A stretch of 64,000 bases of DNA. It comes from Lachnoclostridium sp. UBA7215 (lineage in GTDB: Bacteria > Bacillota > Clostridia > Lachnospirales > Lachnospiraceae). Below the pieces are notes generated by a model that saw only the letters and a list, made by a program, of their open reading frames with translations, ran no database searches and had not been told where the DNA came from. A program made the translations under genes and the position numbers. Every line of letters starts with the position of its first letter. Position 1 is the stretch's first letter. This document shows positions 1 through 8,288 of this stretch, one piece after another. The stretch covers positions 37,238 to 101,237 of the forward strand of contig DKUB01000098.1 in assembly GCA_002490465.1 (NCBI GenBank), read 5' to 3'.

Positions 1-2187
1 GCGCACATTCATTGATTTAATGTCAATCCCATTTTCCGTAAATGTCCGGGATATGTCTACAAGCACGCCACTCCGATTATAACAGTACACAACAATCTCA
101 ACGGGATAAACCTCGTTACTGTCCCTTGCTTCCGGTCCCCACTCTGCTTCCACAAGACGATTCTTTTCCTCAACCGGCAAATGAATCATATTAACGCAGT
201 CAGTCCGGTGTATAGATACTCCGCGCCCACGGGTAACAAACCCAACAATTTCATCCCCGGGCACCGGACTGCAGCATTTTGAAAAACGTACTGCCAGATC
301 ATCCATCCCCTCAACAATAATACCGCTTTTTGTTTTGGGTTTCTCTCCGGTTCCTCTTCCGATTGCCTGTTTTGCCTCTTTGGCACTCTCAATGAGTTCA
401 TGCACTTTGGCATCCGATACCATCCGTTTATTCTTTTTGTCATATTCATCCTGCAGCTTATTGACAACCTGGCCTTCTTTCAGGCCTCCGTGGCCTATTG
501 CCGCACAGACAGATTCCCAATCACGGAATCCATATTTACGTATACAGGGCTGCGTATACTCATTGCGCAGCAAAGGAGCTAATTCAATCCCCTTCGCCTT
601 ACAATATGTGTGTAATAGCTCCTTGCCGCGAATAATATTATCTTCTTTAAATTCGCTTCTAAACCACTGATTAATTTTATTTTTAGCCTGGGTACTCTTC
701 ACCGTATTCAGCCAGTCACGGCTCGGCCCCCTGCTGTTCTGGCTTGTAATAATGTCAATCCGGTCTCCGTTTTGGATTTCATAATCCATTTTTACAATAT
801 TTCCATTGACCCTGGCCCCCACCATTTTATTTCCCACAGCACTGTGTACCGCATAGGCAAAATCAATTGGTGTAGAACCGGCGGGCAGAGTTTTCACATC
901 CCCCTCCGGTGTAAAACAATAAATACGGTCGGAAAACAAATCTAAATCGCTCTTTATAGCACTTAAAAACTCTTTATTGTCATCCATGTCATGCTGCCAC
1001 TCGAGGATCCGCCGCAGCCATGCCATTTTTTCCTCTTCACTCTGTTTCCCTTCCTCTTTGCTGCCCTCTTTATATTTCCAGTGGGCAGCAATGCCATATT
1101 CAGCAGTCCTGTGCATTTCATAAGTGCGAATCTGAATTTCAAACGGCTGCCCGTTTGGTCCAATTAATGTTGTGTGCAGAGATTGGTAATGATTTGGCTT
1201 TGGCATGGCAATGTAATCTTTAAAGCGCCCCGGAATCGGTTTGTACATTTCATGGATAATACCCAGCGCCGTATAACATTCCTGGTCATTATCTACAATA
1301 ATACGAATGGCAAAAAGGTCATAGATCTGATCTAACGATTTGTTCTGTTTTACCATTTTGCGGTAAATACTAAACAAATGCTTCACACGGCCGTCAATGG
1401 TAGCTTTTATGCCGTTTTCACGGAGACGGCAGTCTACTTCATCCATAATATCTTTAACAAAATTTTCTTTATCTTCTTTTATTGCACCAAAACGGTCACT
1501 GAGCTCCTTGTAAGCCTCTGGTTCAAGATAGCGCAGCGATAAGTCATCAAGCTCTACTTTCACTTTGGATATCCCCAGACGGTCTGCAATCGGCGCATAG
1601 ATATCCATAGTTTCCCTGGACTTTTCTTTTTGTTTCTCCGGTTTCATAAACTGCATCGTACGCATGTTGTGCAACCGGTCCGCAAGTTTAATAATAATAA
1701 CACGGATATCCTTTGCCATGGCAAAAAACATCTTGCGCAGATTTTCAGCCTGAATCTCCACTTTATCAACCGAATAATTTAACTGCGTCAATTTCGTAAC
1801 GCCATCCACAAGTGCTGCTATCTCAGAACTGAAAAGCTGCGTCAAATCCTCTGCTGTATATGAGGTATCTTCTACCACATCATGAAGCAGTCCCCCCACA
1901 ATGGTCTCCTTATCCATTTCCAACTGTGCCAGAATAATAGCTACACAGACCGGATGAATCAAATATGGTTCTCCTGATTTGCGTTTCTGGTCTTTATGAG
2001 CATCTTTAGCAAGCTCATAGGCCTTTGTGATAATATCCAGGTCACTGGAAGGATGATAATTTGTCACAATATTTTTTAATATTTCAAATAAAATATCCGG
2101 GTCTGTAAAATCCGGCGGAATCATTTCCGTAGACAGCTCGCCGGTATCAAAAGTCTTTGTAAGACCGGAAACAATCTCATCTGCCAT
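1..2187 (-). CDS. rel: Bifunctional (p)ppGpp synthetase/hydrolase Rel (RelA/SpoT family), C-terminus cut by window edge
   Basis: Makes and degrades the alarmone (p)ppGpp, the stringent-response signal. The minus-strand reading frame runs open for 729 codons from an ATG at 2187, preceded by an AGGAGG site, to the window edge with no stop. It has the hydrolase HD motif (HDVVED, His102-Asp103), then the synthetase core with the conserved YxSLHT region (KPNHYQSLHT), then a TGS domain (FTPEGDVKTLPAGSTPIDFAYAVHS), a zinc-finger-like segment with CCSPVPGDEIVGF, and the start of the ACT domain (VEIVVYCYNRSGVLVDI). With both HD and synthetase motifs intact it should be the long bifunctional enzyme. 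The family is about 720-770 aa, so only a few tens of residues should be missing. It is followed 60 nt downstream in the same direction region by the MBL-fold gene reading toward it. Confidence 0.97.
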   Translation of the reverse strand, partial: MADEIVSGLTKTFDTGELSTEMIPPDFTDPDILFEILKNIVTNYHPSSDLDIITKAYELAKDAHKDQKRKSGEPYLIHPVCVAIILAQLEMDKETIVGGLLHDVVEDTSYTAEDLTQLFSSEIAALVDGVTKLTQLNYSVDKVEIQAENLRKMFFAMAKDIRVIIIKLADRLHNMRTMQFMKPEKQKEKSRETMDIYAPIADRLGISKVKVELDDLSLRYLEPEAYKELSDRFGAIKEDKENFVKDIMDEVDCRLRENGIKATIDGRVKHLFSIYRKMVKQNKSLDQIYDLFAIRIIVDNDQECYTALGIIHEMYKPIPGRFKDYIAMPKPNHYQSLHTTLIGPNGQPFEIQIRTYEMHRTAEYGIAAHWKYKEGSKEEGKQSEEEKMAWLRRILEWQHDMDDNKEFLSAIKSDLDLFSDRIYCFTPEGDVKTLPAGSTPIDFAYAVHSAVGNKMVGARVNGNIVKMDYEIQNGDRIDIITSQNSRGPSRDWLNTVKSTQAKNKINQWFRSEFKEDNIIRGKELLHTYCKAKGIELAPLLRNEYTQPCIRKYGFRDWESVCAAIGHGGLKEGQVVNKLQDEYDKKNKRMVSDAKVHELIESAKEAKQAIGRGTGEKPKTKSGIIVEGMDDLAVRFSKCCSPVPGDEIVGFVTRGRGVSIHRTDCVNMIHLPVEEKNRLVEAEWGPEARDSNEVYPVEIVVYCYNRSGVLVDISRTFTENGIDIKSMNVR

Positions 2188-2246
2188 AATTATCCTCCTT
2201 CACCTTTGTTACTTCATATTATAAAAGGGTTATGCCAAAAATGCAA

Positions 2247-3155
2247 CTACTGTTGTTTGCGGCCTTCTGTAGACAGCTTAACACTTTCTCCGTCTGATAC
2301 AGCCTGTACTGTTCCCATCGTATCTGTCCGGTACACCTGTACATCCTCGTCTTCCAGGCGTGCCAACACCTCCGCGTGAGGATGTCCGTAGGAATTGTCT
2401 CTGCCACAACTGATAACGCCATATACCGGATCTGTTTTTTTCAAAAAGGCACTGCTTGTCGCCGTGTAACTACCGTGATGCCCCAGTTTCAGCACATCAC
2501 AGGACAAATCGACTCCCTCCTGCAATAATTCATCCTCTACTTCCTCTTCAGCGTCGCCCATAAAGAGAAAATATGTTTTTCCATATGCCAGCTGAAGCAC
2601 AAGGGAATTGTTATTTGAATCCGAATACTGCCGGCGCGGAGAGAGAAAACGGAAAATAACATTATCCTCATAAGTATACTCTTTCCCTATTTCCGGCACT
2701 TCCGAAATCTGACCCGCATGTTTTAATGCATTCCGGATATCCCTGCATGCCTTTGTATCCTTTTCCATCTGTGGCATATAAACAGTGTCCACCTCCACAC
2801 TCTCTAACACTTCGTCAAATCCGCCAACATGATCATTATCCGGATGGGTTCCCACCAATACATCCAGCTTACCGATTCCAAGCTCCTGCAGATAATCCGT
2901 CGTCACTCCGCTTTTCCCGGCATCAATCAACATATGAAAATCCCCTTTCGTGATTAATGTCGCATCCCCCTGCCCAACATCCAGATAATAAACCGAAAGT
3001 GTTTTTCCATCTGCCGGCGCACCGGTAAGTGTTGTCTGCGCCTGTCCCATCCCAAAAAAATTCATCGCCGGACGGTACAATATTGCTGCAATAATAAGGA
3101 ATATCGGCAGCAAAAGCTTTCTGATAACTTCCCTCTTGTACTGTTTGGACGGCAT
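2247..3155 (-). CDS. ComEC/Rec2-like metallo-beta-lactamase-fold hydrolase, membrane-anchored
   Basis: A 302-aa MBL-fold protein related to the C-terminal domain of competence protein ComEC, standing alone without the large channel domain. After a basic N-terminus there is one hydrophobic segment (KLLLPIFLIIAAILY) that should act as a signal anchor and place the enzyme outside the membrane. Metal-binding motifs are visible in order: DVGQGDA, LIDAGKS, the HPDNDHVGG loop, GDAEEE and GHHGS. The start was set at the ATG at 3155 because a strong AGGAGG lies 7 nt upstream; an in-frame ATG 11 codons earlier has no such site. The substrate is unknown; stand-alone relatives are thought to be secreted nucleases or phosphodiesterases. 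Being unlinked to comEA or comEC here, a role in DNA uptake cannot be claimed. Confidence 0.88.
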   Translation of the reverse strand: MPSKQYKREVIRKLLLPIFLIIAAILYRPAMNFFGMGQAQTTLTGAPADGKTLSVYYLDVGQGDATLITKGDFHMLIDAGKSGVTTDYLQELGIGKLDVLVGTHPDNDHVGGFDEVLESVEVDTVYMPQMEKDTKACRDIRNALKHAGQISEVPEIGKEYTYEDNVIFRFLSPRRQYSDSNNNSLVLQLAYGKTYFLFMGDAEEEVEDELLQEGVDLSCDVLKLGHHGSYTATSSAFLKKTDPVYGVISCGRDNSYGHPHAEVLARLEDEDVQVYRTDTMGTVQAVSDGESVKLSTEGRKQQ

Positions 3156-3243
3156 AAAGCCCCTCCTTTTCTCATTCTGTTTTCGCAATAATTTACTGTA
3201 TCACATCCCCAGCATAAAAGCAAGCGTTCCGCCTGTGAAAATA

Positions 3244-3725
3244 GGACAATCGCTTAGTCATTTACGTTAATATGGCGGTATTATACGGTTGTTGCCCGGT
3301 ATAACACTCCCTGCGAAAAGTAAATGGTTTTCTCTGTCAGCCAAAATGCCATCCTATCGCAGAACTCACTGTCTGCCGCCCCATTCCCCTGCTTTTGCAG
3401 CATCAGCCGCCCGCCGGTCCTTTATGCACCACCTTATGTTATTCATTACTGCGGATTGCACCAGAGGTGCAAATCTATGGGGGAGTGCCGCATCTGTCCG
3501 CAGTATGCATATAAATCAAGCTGGTGGTGCATTAGTACCGCTGCGTGGCGGCTCTAGTGCAAACGTGCTGTAAAAGCAGGGGAATGGGGTGGCAGACAGC
3601 TCAAACAATGCTCGGATGGCTTTTTTTAGCTGACAGAGAAAGCCATACTTTTCGGGGAGTGATACAAGGGCAAGCAACCGTATAATACCGCCATCTGTTT
3701 TCCACAAATGATTAAGCGATTGCCC
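3244..3725. repeat. Foldback (palindromic) repeat element, copy A
   Basis: A 482-bp non-coding block with near-matching ends: the left end (GGACAATCGCTTAGTCATTT) and the reverse complement of the right end (GGGCAATCGCTTAATCATTT) differ at two of 20 positions. The similarity continues inwards along both arms for roughly 230 bp. Examples are GGCGGTATTATACGGTT, GTCTGCC..CCCCATTCCCCTGCTTTT and TGCACCACC on the left, each returning inverted on the right. The whole element can therefore fold into one long imperfect hairpin. A short inner hairpin (GCACCAGAGGTGC) sits near the middle. No transposase is encoded, and short open frames inside look like by-products of the inverted arms. A second copy lies at 7646-8185 in the same orientation. 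No clear target-site duplication was found. It fills the divergent region between the MBL gene and the PRTase-like gene. Best guess: a non-autonomous mobile element (MITE-like). Confidence 0.85.
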
Positions 3726-3761
3726 GCCTGCGAAAAAAAGCTATGTTATTTTCTCAAAATA

Positions 3762-3770
3762 TGGTAAAAT
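3762..3770 (+). promoter_or_regulatory. Extended -10 promoter element for the PRTase-like gene
   Basis: TG-G-TAAAAT forms an extended -10 element 37 nt before the ATG at 3808, just outside the right end of foldback element A. No good -35 box is visible, as is common for extended -10 promoters. Confidence 0.5.
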
Positions 3771-3807
3771 AGAAGAAAATCATTTGAATAAAGGGAGGTA
3801 TCGCATT

Positions 3808-4452
3808 ATGTTACTAGACAGAGAGTACAAAGTTCCATCGAAATATAACAGCAATATAAATCTGAAAGTTGTTCCCGGCCATTTTGCCACCAGCCATTCA
3901 CATATCAATTTTTACATGGATATGACAACTTTAAAGGTTCGTCATTCAGAGGCTGCTGAGGTTGCCAGGCAAATGGCTCAGGAATATCAGTACAGCAAAC
4001 CGATTGATACTATCATTTGCATGGACGGCTGTGAAATCATCGGTTCCTGCCTGGCAGAGGAACTCACTAAAAACGGCATTATGTCCCTCAACCGCCACAA
4101 CAGCATGTATGTTATTACACCGGAGTTTGACAGCAACGGCCAAATGATTTTCCGTGATAACTTACAGCCTATGGTACGAAATAAAAATATTCTTCTGCTG
4201 CTGGCTTCTGCCACCACCGGCCGTACCATTGCAAGAAGTCTTTCCTGCATCCAGTATTACGGCGGCATTATTCAGGGAATTTCTGCAATCTTCAGTGCTG
4301 CAACGGAAATCTACGGAGAACCGGTACATCATATTTTCTCTACAGAAGATTTGCCGGATTATGAAACCTACAACCAGGAAGAATGTCCTTTTTGCAAAAA
4401 CAAACAGAAAATTGACGCCATTGTCAATGGATTCGGGTATTCAGAGCTTTAA
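3808..4452 (+). CDS. Phosphoribosyltransferase-like protein (orotate PRTase relative) with degenerate PRPP motif
   Basis: A 214-aa protein with the look of a type I phosphoribosyltransferase (orotate PRTase-like). Ahead of the fold lies an IDTIICMDGCEIIG strand-turn, and the PRPP-loop position reads NILLLLASATTGRTI. Functional members carry two acidic residues before the TTG (VDDvxTTGgT); here they are replaced by Leu/Ala/Ser while TTG is kept, so catalysis with PRPP is doubtful. The C-terminus has a single CxxC (CPFCKNK). The start was chosen at ATG 3808 with GGGAGG upstream; a TTG 8 codons earlier is less likely. tyrA begins 21 nt downstream and the two are probably co-transcribed. It may be a regulatory or moonlighting PRTase-fold protein; the true substrate is not known. 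Confidence 0.65.
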   Translation: MLLDREYKVPSKYNSNINLKVVPGHFATSHSHINFYMDMTTLKVRHSEAAEVARQMAQEYQYSKPIDTIICMDGCEIIGSCLAEELTKNGIMSLNRHNSMYVITPEFDSNGQMIFRDNLQPMVRNKNILLLLASATTGRTIARSLSCIQYYGGIIQGISAIFSAATEIYGEPVHHIFSTEDLPDYETYNQEECPFCKNKQKIDAIVNGFGYSEL

Positions 4453-4473
4453 TGCAGAAATGAGGAATAAACC

Positions 4474-5577
4474 ATGGAACAACTGGAATTGGGATTTATC
4501 GGTTTTGGCCTGATTGGGGGTTCGATTGCCCGTTCAGTAAAAAAGAAAAAACCTGACATCACTGTCAGGGTCTATACAAGGCGGCAAAATCCCGAATTGG
4601 ATCAGGGAATTGCTGAGGGAATTATTGACGAGCTGCTCTATGAAATTGATGGGCAGCTCTCAACCTGTGACATCATTTTCCTATGTGCTCCCGTACTTAA
4701 AAATGCAGAATTTCTTCCACTTTTAAAAAACATTGTGAAACCGGACTGCATTATTACCGATGTGGGGAGTGTCAAGGGAAACATATGCGAAGCGGCTGCA
4801 CAAAACGGTCTTTCGCACCAGTTTATCGGTGGACATCCCATGGCCGGGTCGGAAAAAACCGGATATGCCAACTCTACAGACATTCTGCTGGAAAATGCCT
4901 ATTACCTGCTCACCCCGACAGCCGATAACCGTCCGGAGGATGTGACCCGTCTGCAGGACTTAGTTACCCTGACCGGGGCAAACTGCGTCATCCTTTCGCC
5001 TGATGAACACGACAAAATAACTGCCGCCATCAGTCATGTTCCCCATATTATTGCCGTTTCCCTCGTAAACCTGGTACGGCAAAGCGATAATGAAGAAGAA
5101 AATATGAAAGCGTTTGCTGCCGGCGGATTCAAAGATATTACGAGGATTGCTTCCTCTTCCCCCGCCATGTGGCAGGATATCTGCCTTGCTAACAGGGAGA
5201 GTATCCTCCCAATTCTGCAATTATATAAAGAACAGATTGCAGAATTTGAAAAAATGATTACATGCGGTGATAAACCTGGCATCTACCAGGCTTTCAGAGA
5301 AGCCGGAGAATATCGAAATTCCATCCCTGCCGGAAAAAGCAGCGTCATTGCACGCTCTTATGAACTTTATATTAATATTGACGACCGCGCAGGTGCCATC
5401 GCCACTGTCGCCACTACTCTCTCCGTACACGGAATCAGTATAAAAAATATCGGAATCATCCATAATCGGGAGTTCTTTGACGGTGTTTTAAGACTGGAAT
5501 TATACAACGAGGAAGACGCTGACAAATCCAGACAGCTCCTGATGCAAAACCATTATGACATTGTAGAGAGAAAATAG
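4474..5577 (+). CDS. tyrA: Prephenate dehydrogenase with C-terminal ACT domain
   Basis: Oxidatively decarboxylates prephenate to 4-hydroxyphenylpyruvate in tyrosine synthesis, in the cytoplasm, using NAD(P). The 367-aa protein opens with a Rossmann nucleotide-binding motif (GFIGFGLIGGS, residues about 7-17), followed by the family motifs ITDVGSVKG, GGHPMAGSEKTG and the ISHVPHIIA helix, and AGGFKDITRIASSSP. The last ~75 residues (YINIDDRAGAIATVATTLSVHGISIKNIG) are an ACT domain, which in this family allows feedback control by tyrosine. It starts at ATG 4474 with a GAGGAA site. A GC-rich hairpin terminator follows directly. Its only operon neighbour is the PRTase-like gene; no other aromatic amino acid genes are in view. 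Confidence 0.95.
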   Translation: MEQLELGFIGFGLIGGSIARSVKKKKPDITVRVYTRRQNPELDQGIAEGIIDELLYEIDGQLSTCDIIFLCAPVLKNAEFLPLLKNIVKPDCIITDVGSVKGNICEAAAQNGLSHQFIGGHPMAGSEKTGYANSTDILLENAYYLLTPTADNRPEDVTRLQDLVTLTGANCVILSPDEHDKITAAISHVPHIIAVSLVNLVRQSDNEEENMKAFAAGGFKDITRIASSSPAMWQDICLANRESILPILQLYKEQIAEFEKMITCGDKPGIYQAFREAGEYRNSIPAGKSSVIARSYELYINIDDRAGAIATVATTLSVHGISIKNIGIIHNREFFDGVLRLELYNEEDADKSRQLLMQNHYDIVERK

Positions 5578-5582
5578 CCGGG

Positions 5583-5620
5583 CCGGGCGCCTATGCAACG
5601 CTTAAGCGCCCGGTTTTGTT
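5583..5620 (+). terminator. Rho-independent terminator of the tyrA operon
   Basis: Perfect 8-bp stem CCGGGCGC / GCGCCCGG separated by 15 nt and followed by TTTTGTTT. The right half of the stem overlaps the last codons of the convergent lipid kinase gene. Confidence 0.85.
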
Positions 5621-6513
5621 TCCTTCATCCCATGATAGTATTTAATGGCCTGCTTATGGTTGACAATAACCGTCCTTGTGTACTGTCCCCCGTTTTCGCC
5701 ATCTAACGTATAGGCAATCTCCTGGTCAGAGTCAATTTGTATCCGCTGTCCCTGTACAATATGTACTTGCGGATTTTCTTCTCCTGTAAGCAGAAAATTC
5801 ATTACAAGATTCAATTCTATCGGATTTTTGGGTGTGCGCACAAAAATCCCATCAAAGCATCCGTCATCAAGCTGAATTTTATGCTTGCGGTACAACTTTA
5901 ACCCGCCAATAGACTTTGCATTCGTTATCATTCCAAGGATGCACTCTTCCTCCCAAATTTCCCCGTCCACATCAATCTGGACAGGAATACTTTTAATTGT
6001 ATTCAATTTTACTACGCCGTCCAAAATATATGCCGTTTTCCCAAACAGGTTTTTCGTTGCCTGAGGCGTTTCATAGGAGACGGAGGTAAACGCACCAAAG
6101 GCAGCTACATAAGTGAAATAATTCCCGTTCATTTCTCCTATATCAAAAGCCTTACATTTATCTCCCGCTGCTATCTCCGCTGCCTTTAATATTCTCTTTG
6201 GCAATTTAATTCCCGCTGCAAAATCATTCACGGTGCCTGCCGGAATGTAACCGCAGGAAGGCCTCTGCCCGGGCGGCAGCTCCATAAGCCCATGGGTTAC
6301 CTCATGCAGCGTACCGTCCCCGCCGGCGCAGATTACCCTGTCATGAGCCATCCCACAGCGTTTGACAATCTCTGTCGCATCAGACTGCCCCCTCGTCGCA
6401 TAAACCGTCACCTCAAACCCGGCCGTCATAAATAATTCCATAATATCGGACAGTTTGTTTTTTACTGTGCCTTTACCGGCATGCGGATTGTAGATAAACA
6501 ATACTCTTTCCAT
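5602..6513 (-). CDS. Diacylglycerol kinase family lipid kinase (DgkB/YegS/BmrU type)
   Basis: A 303-aa soluble lipid kinase that phosphorylates diacylglycerol or a related lipid with ATP, recycling lipid from envelope synthesis back to phosphatidic acid. The N-terminus shows the family's NPHAGKGT loop and the ATP-binding GGDGTLHEV motif at about residue 65, followed by YIPAGTVNDFA. The later DGCFDG motif and a C-terminal beta-sandwich segment (IQIDSDQEIAYTLDGENG) complete the fold. Length matches the family (290-310 aa). It starts at an ATG next to the queA stop with a 17-nt gap, so it is probably in an operon with queA. The exact lipid substrate cannot be decided from sequence. Confidence 0.9.
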   Translation of the reverse strand: MERVLFIYNPHAGKGTVKNKLSDIMELFMTAGFEVTVYATRGQSDATEIVKRCGMAHDRVICAGGDGTLHEVTHGLMELPPGQRPSCGYIPAGTVNDFAAGIKLPKRILKAAEIAAGDKCKAFDIGEMNGNYFTYVAAFGAFTSVSYETPQATKNLFGKTAYILDGVVKLNTIKSIPVQIDVDGEIWEEECILGMITNAKSIGGLKLYRKHKIQLDDGCFDGIFVRTPKNPIELNLVMNFLLTGEENPQVHIVQGQRIQIDSDQEIAYTLDGENGGQYTRTVIVNHKQAIKYYHGMKETKPGA

Positions 6514-6530
6514 CTATCTCACCTAACCTT

Positions 6531-7562
6531 TCAATCCGGAAGAATCAGCATCGCGTCCCCAAAGGAAAAGAAACGGTATCTTTCTCTGACCGCCTCCTGA
6601 TACGCCTGCATAACTGCTTCCCTGCCTGCCAGCGCACATATCAGCATCAACAGCGTAGACTCCGGTAAATGAAAATTTGTAACAAGTATATCTAACATTT
6701 TAAACTGGTACCCCGGATAAATAAATATATCTGTCTGCCCCTCTCCGGCATGCAAAATGCCCTGGCTGTCAGCAGCCGACTCCACAGTGCGGCAGCTTGT
6801 TGTCCCCACACAGACAAGACGGCCGCCTTTCTTTTTTGCCTCATTAATTTTAAAAGCCTCCTCTGGCTCTATCCGATAATATTCCTCATGCATATGATGG
6901 CTTTCTACATTTTCGACTTTGACAGGACGAAAAGTACCAAGTCCAACATGGAGCGTGACATTGGCTATCTCTACCCCCTTTTCTGACAACTGTCCAAATA
7001 AATCCTCCGTAAAATGCAGTCCGGCCGTCGGCGCTGCCGCAGATCCCTCATATTTCGCATATACGGTCTGATAGCGGTTTTTGTCCTCCAGGTGGTGGGT
7101 AATATAAGGCGGGAGCGGCATCTGTCCAAGCTCGTCCAGAATCTCCTCAAAAATCCCCTCATATGTAAACTGAATCAGGCGATTACCATCATCGAGGACT
7201 TCAATAATTTCCCCGCAAAGCAATCCCTCCCCAAACACAAGGCAGGTCCCCTTCTTCGCCTTCTTTCCCGGTTTTACAAGTGTTTCCCATACATCATTGC
7301 CGTGTTTTTTCAGAAGAAGAAGTTCTACAGCGCCGCCAGTTCCCTCGCGGACACCAAATAATCTTGCCGGAATCACTTTTGTGTTGTTCCGCACCAGACA
7401 ATCCCCTGCCCTCAGATAATCAACAATATCCGAAAACACACGGTGTTCAATCCTCCCAGATTTGCTGTGAAGAACCAGCAGACGGGATGAACTGCGGTCC
7501 TCAAGCGGATCCTGAGCAATGAGCTCTTTGGGCAGATCGTAATAAAAGTCGCTTGTTTTCAC
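6531..7562 (-). CDS. queA: S-adenosylmethionine:tRNA ribosyltransferase-isomerase QueA
   Basis: Transfers and isomerises the ribosyl part of S-adenosylmethionine onto 7-aminomethyl-7-deazaguanine in tRNA, giving epoxyqueuosine at the wobble position. Motifs: the N-terminal DFYYDLPKELIAQ-PLEDRSSSRLL, RNNTKVIPARLFG, the PTAGLHFTEDL motif, and the C-terminal TNFHLPESTLLMLICA. The start was set at a GTG at 7562 with an AAGGGG site, giving 343 aa as is usual for QueA; upstream codons show no conservation. The lipid kinase gene follows after 17 nt. Other queuosine genes (tgt, queC/D/E/F) are not in the window. Its promoter region is shared with or interrupted by foldback element B. Confidence 0.96.
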   Translation of the reverse strand: MKTSDFYYDLPKELIAQDPLEDRSSSRLLVLHSKSGRIEHRVFSDIVDYLRAGDCLVRNNTKVIPARLFGVREGTGGAVELLLLKKHGNDVWETLVKPGKKAKKGTCLVFGEGLLCGEIIEVLDDGNRLIQFTYEGIFEEILDELGQMPLPPYITHHLEDKNRYQTVYAKYEGSAAAPTAGLHFTEDLFGQLSEKGVEIANVTLHVGLGTFRPVKVENVESHHMHEEYYRIEPEEAFKINEAKKKGGRLVCVGTTSCRTVESAADSQGILHAGEGQTDIFIYPGYQFKMLDILVTNFHLPESTLLMLICALAGREAVMQAYQEAVRERYRFFSFGDAMLILPD

Positions 7563-7645
7563 GTCTTCTTCCCCTTTCTTCCTCTCGATAGGCTCTATTA
7601 TAGCGTTTCTTTTCCACAACGTCAATTGAGCGGCTGTTTTTTCTA

Positions 7646-8185
7646 AGGCAATCGCTTAATAATTTAAGTCAACACAGCGATATCATACGGTTCTTGTCCG
7701 GTATAGCACTCCCAACGAAAAATAAAATGTTTTCTCCTGCTTCCAAACATCACGCCGTCCATCCACAAAACTCGCTGTCTGCTGTCCTGTTCCCCCAGCT
7801 TTTACAACATTGGCCGCCCGCCGGTCCTTATGCACCACCTTTACCTGCTTATTACTGCGGATAGCACCGAAGGTGCTAATCTATGGGTGGCGGCTGCCTA
7901 AAAATAAATTTATTCATTTTGCGCAGCCTCCACCCATAGACAGATGCGATGCATCTGTCCGCAGTATCAATATGCTTCATTCTGGTGGTGCATTTGTACC
8001 GCTGCGTGGCGGCTTTAGTGCAAACGTGCTGTAAAAGCAGGGAAACAGGACAGCAGACACCTCAGACAATGTTCGGACGTCGCATTGGGAGCAGGAGAAA
8101 ACAATATTTTTCGGGGAGTGATACAAGGACAAGGAACCGTATGATATGCGCCGCCCACATACCGAAAATTATTAAGCGATTGCCT
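7646..8185. repeat. Foldback (palindromic) repeat element, copy B
   Basis: A 540-bp relative of the element at 3244-3725. The termini are perfect 20-bp inverted repeats (AGGCAATCGCTTAATAATTT at 7646-7665 and inverted at 8166-8185). Internal landmarks are shared with copy A in the same order: an ATACGG..CCGGTATA..CACTCCC stretch, GCCGCCCGCCGGTCC, TGCACCACC, ACTGCGGA, then GGTGGTGCAT, GTACCGCTGCGTGGCGGCT, CAAACGTGCTGTAAAAGCAGG and CGGGGAGTGATACAAGG. Copy B carries an extra AT-rich core flanked by its own inverted pair (CTATGGGTGG and CCACCCATAG, 7881-7939). No transposase gene and no certain target duplication are seen. It lies between the divergent queA and ppx genes. Confidence 0.85.
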
Positions 8186-8288
8186 ATATTTTTTCCTCTA
8201 AATCTTAACAATCCCACTGGTTTTTTTTCTCAATTCAGTGTAAAATATACAGTAAGAGTATGTAATGTAATATAAAGGAGGACGTACT

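Noticed and set aside
3289..3707. Open reading frames inside foldback element A, some ending with the same peptide (VPLRGGxSANVL) as frames in element B
   Set aside because: The two differences between the copies over this stretch both change the amino acid, and the frames lack ribosome sites. They follow from the repeat sequence itself.
7810..8275. Open frames inside and just after foldback element B
   Set aside because: They overlap the inverted arms and share no independent evidence of coding.
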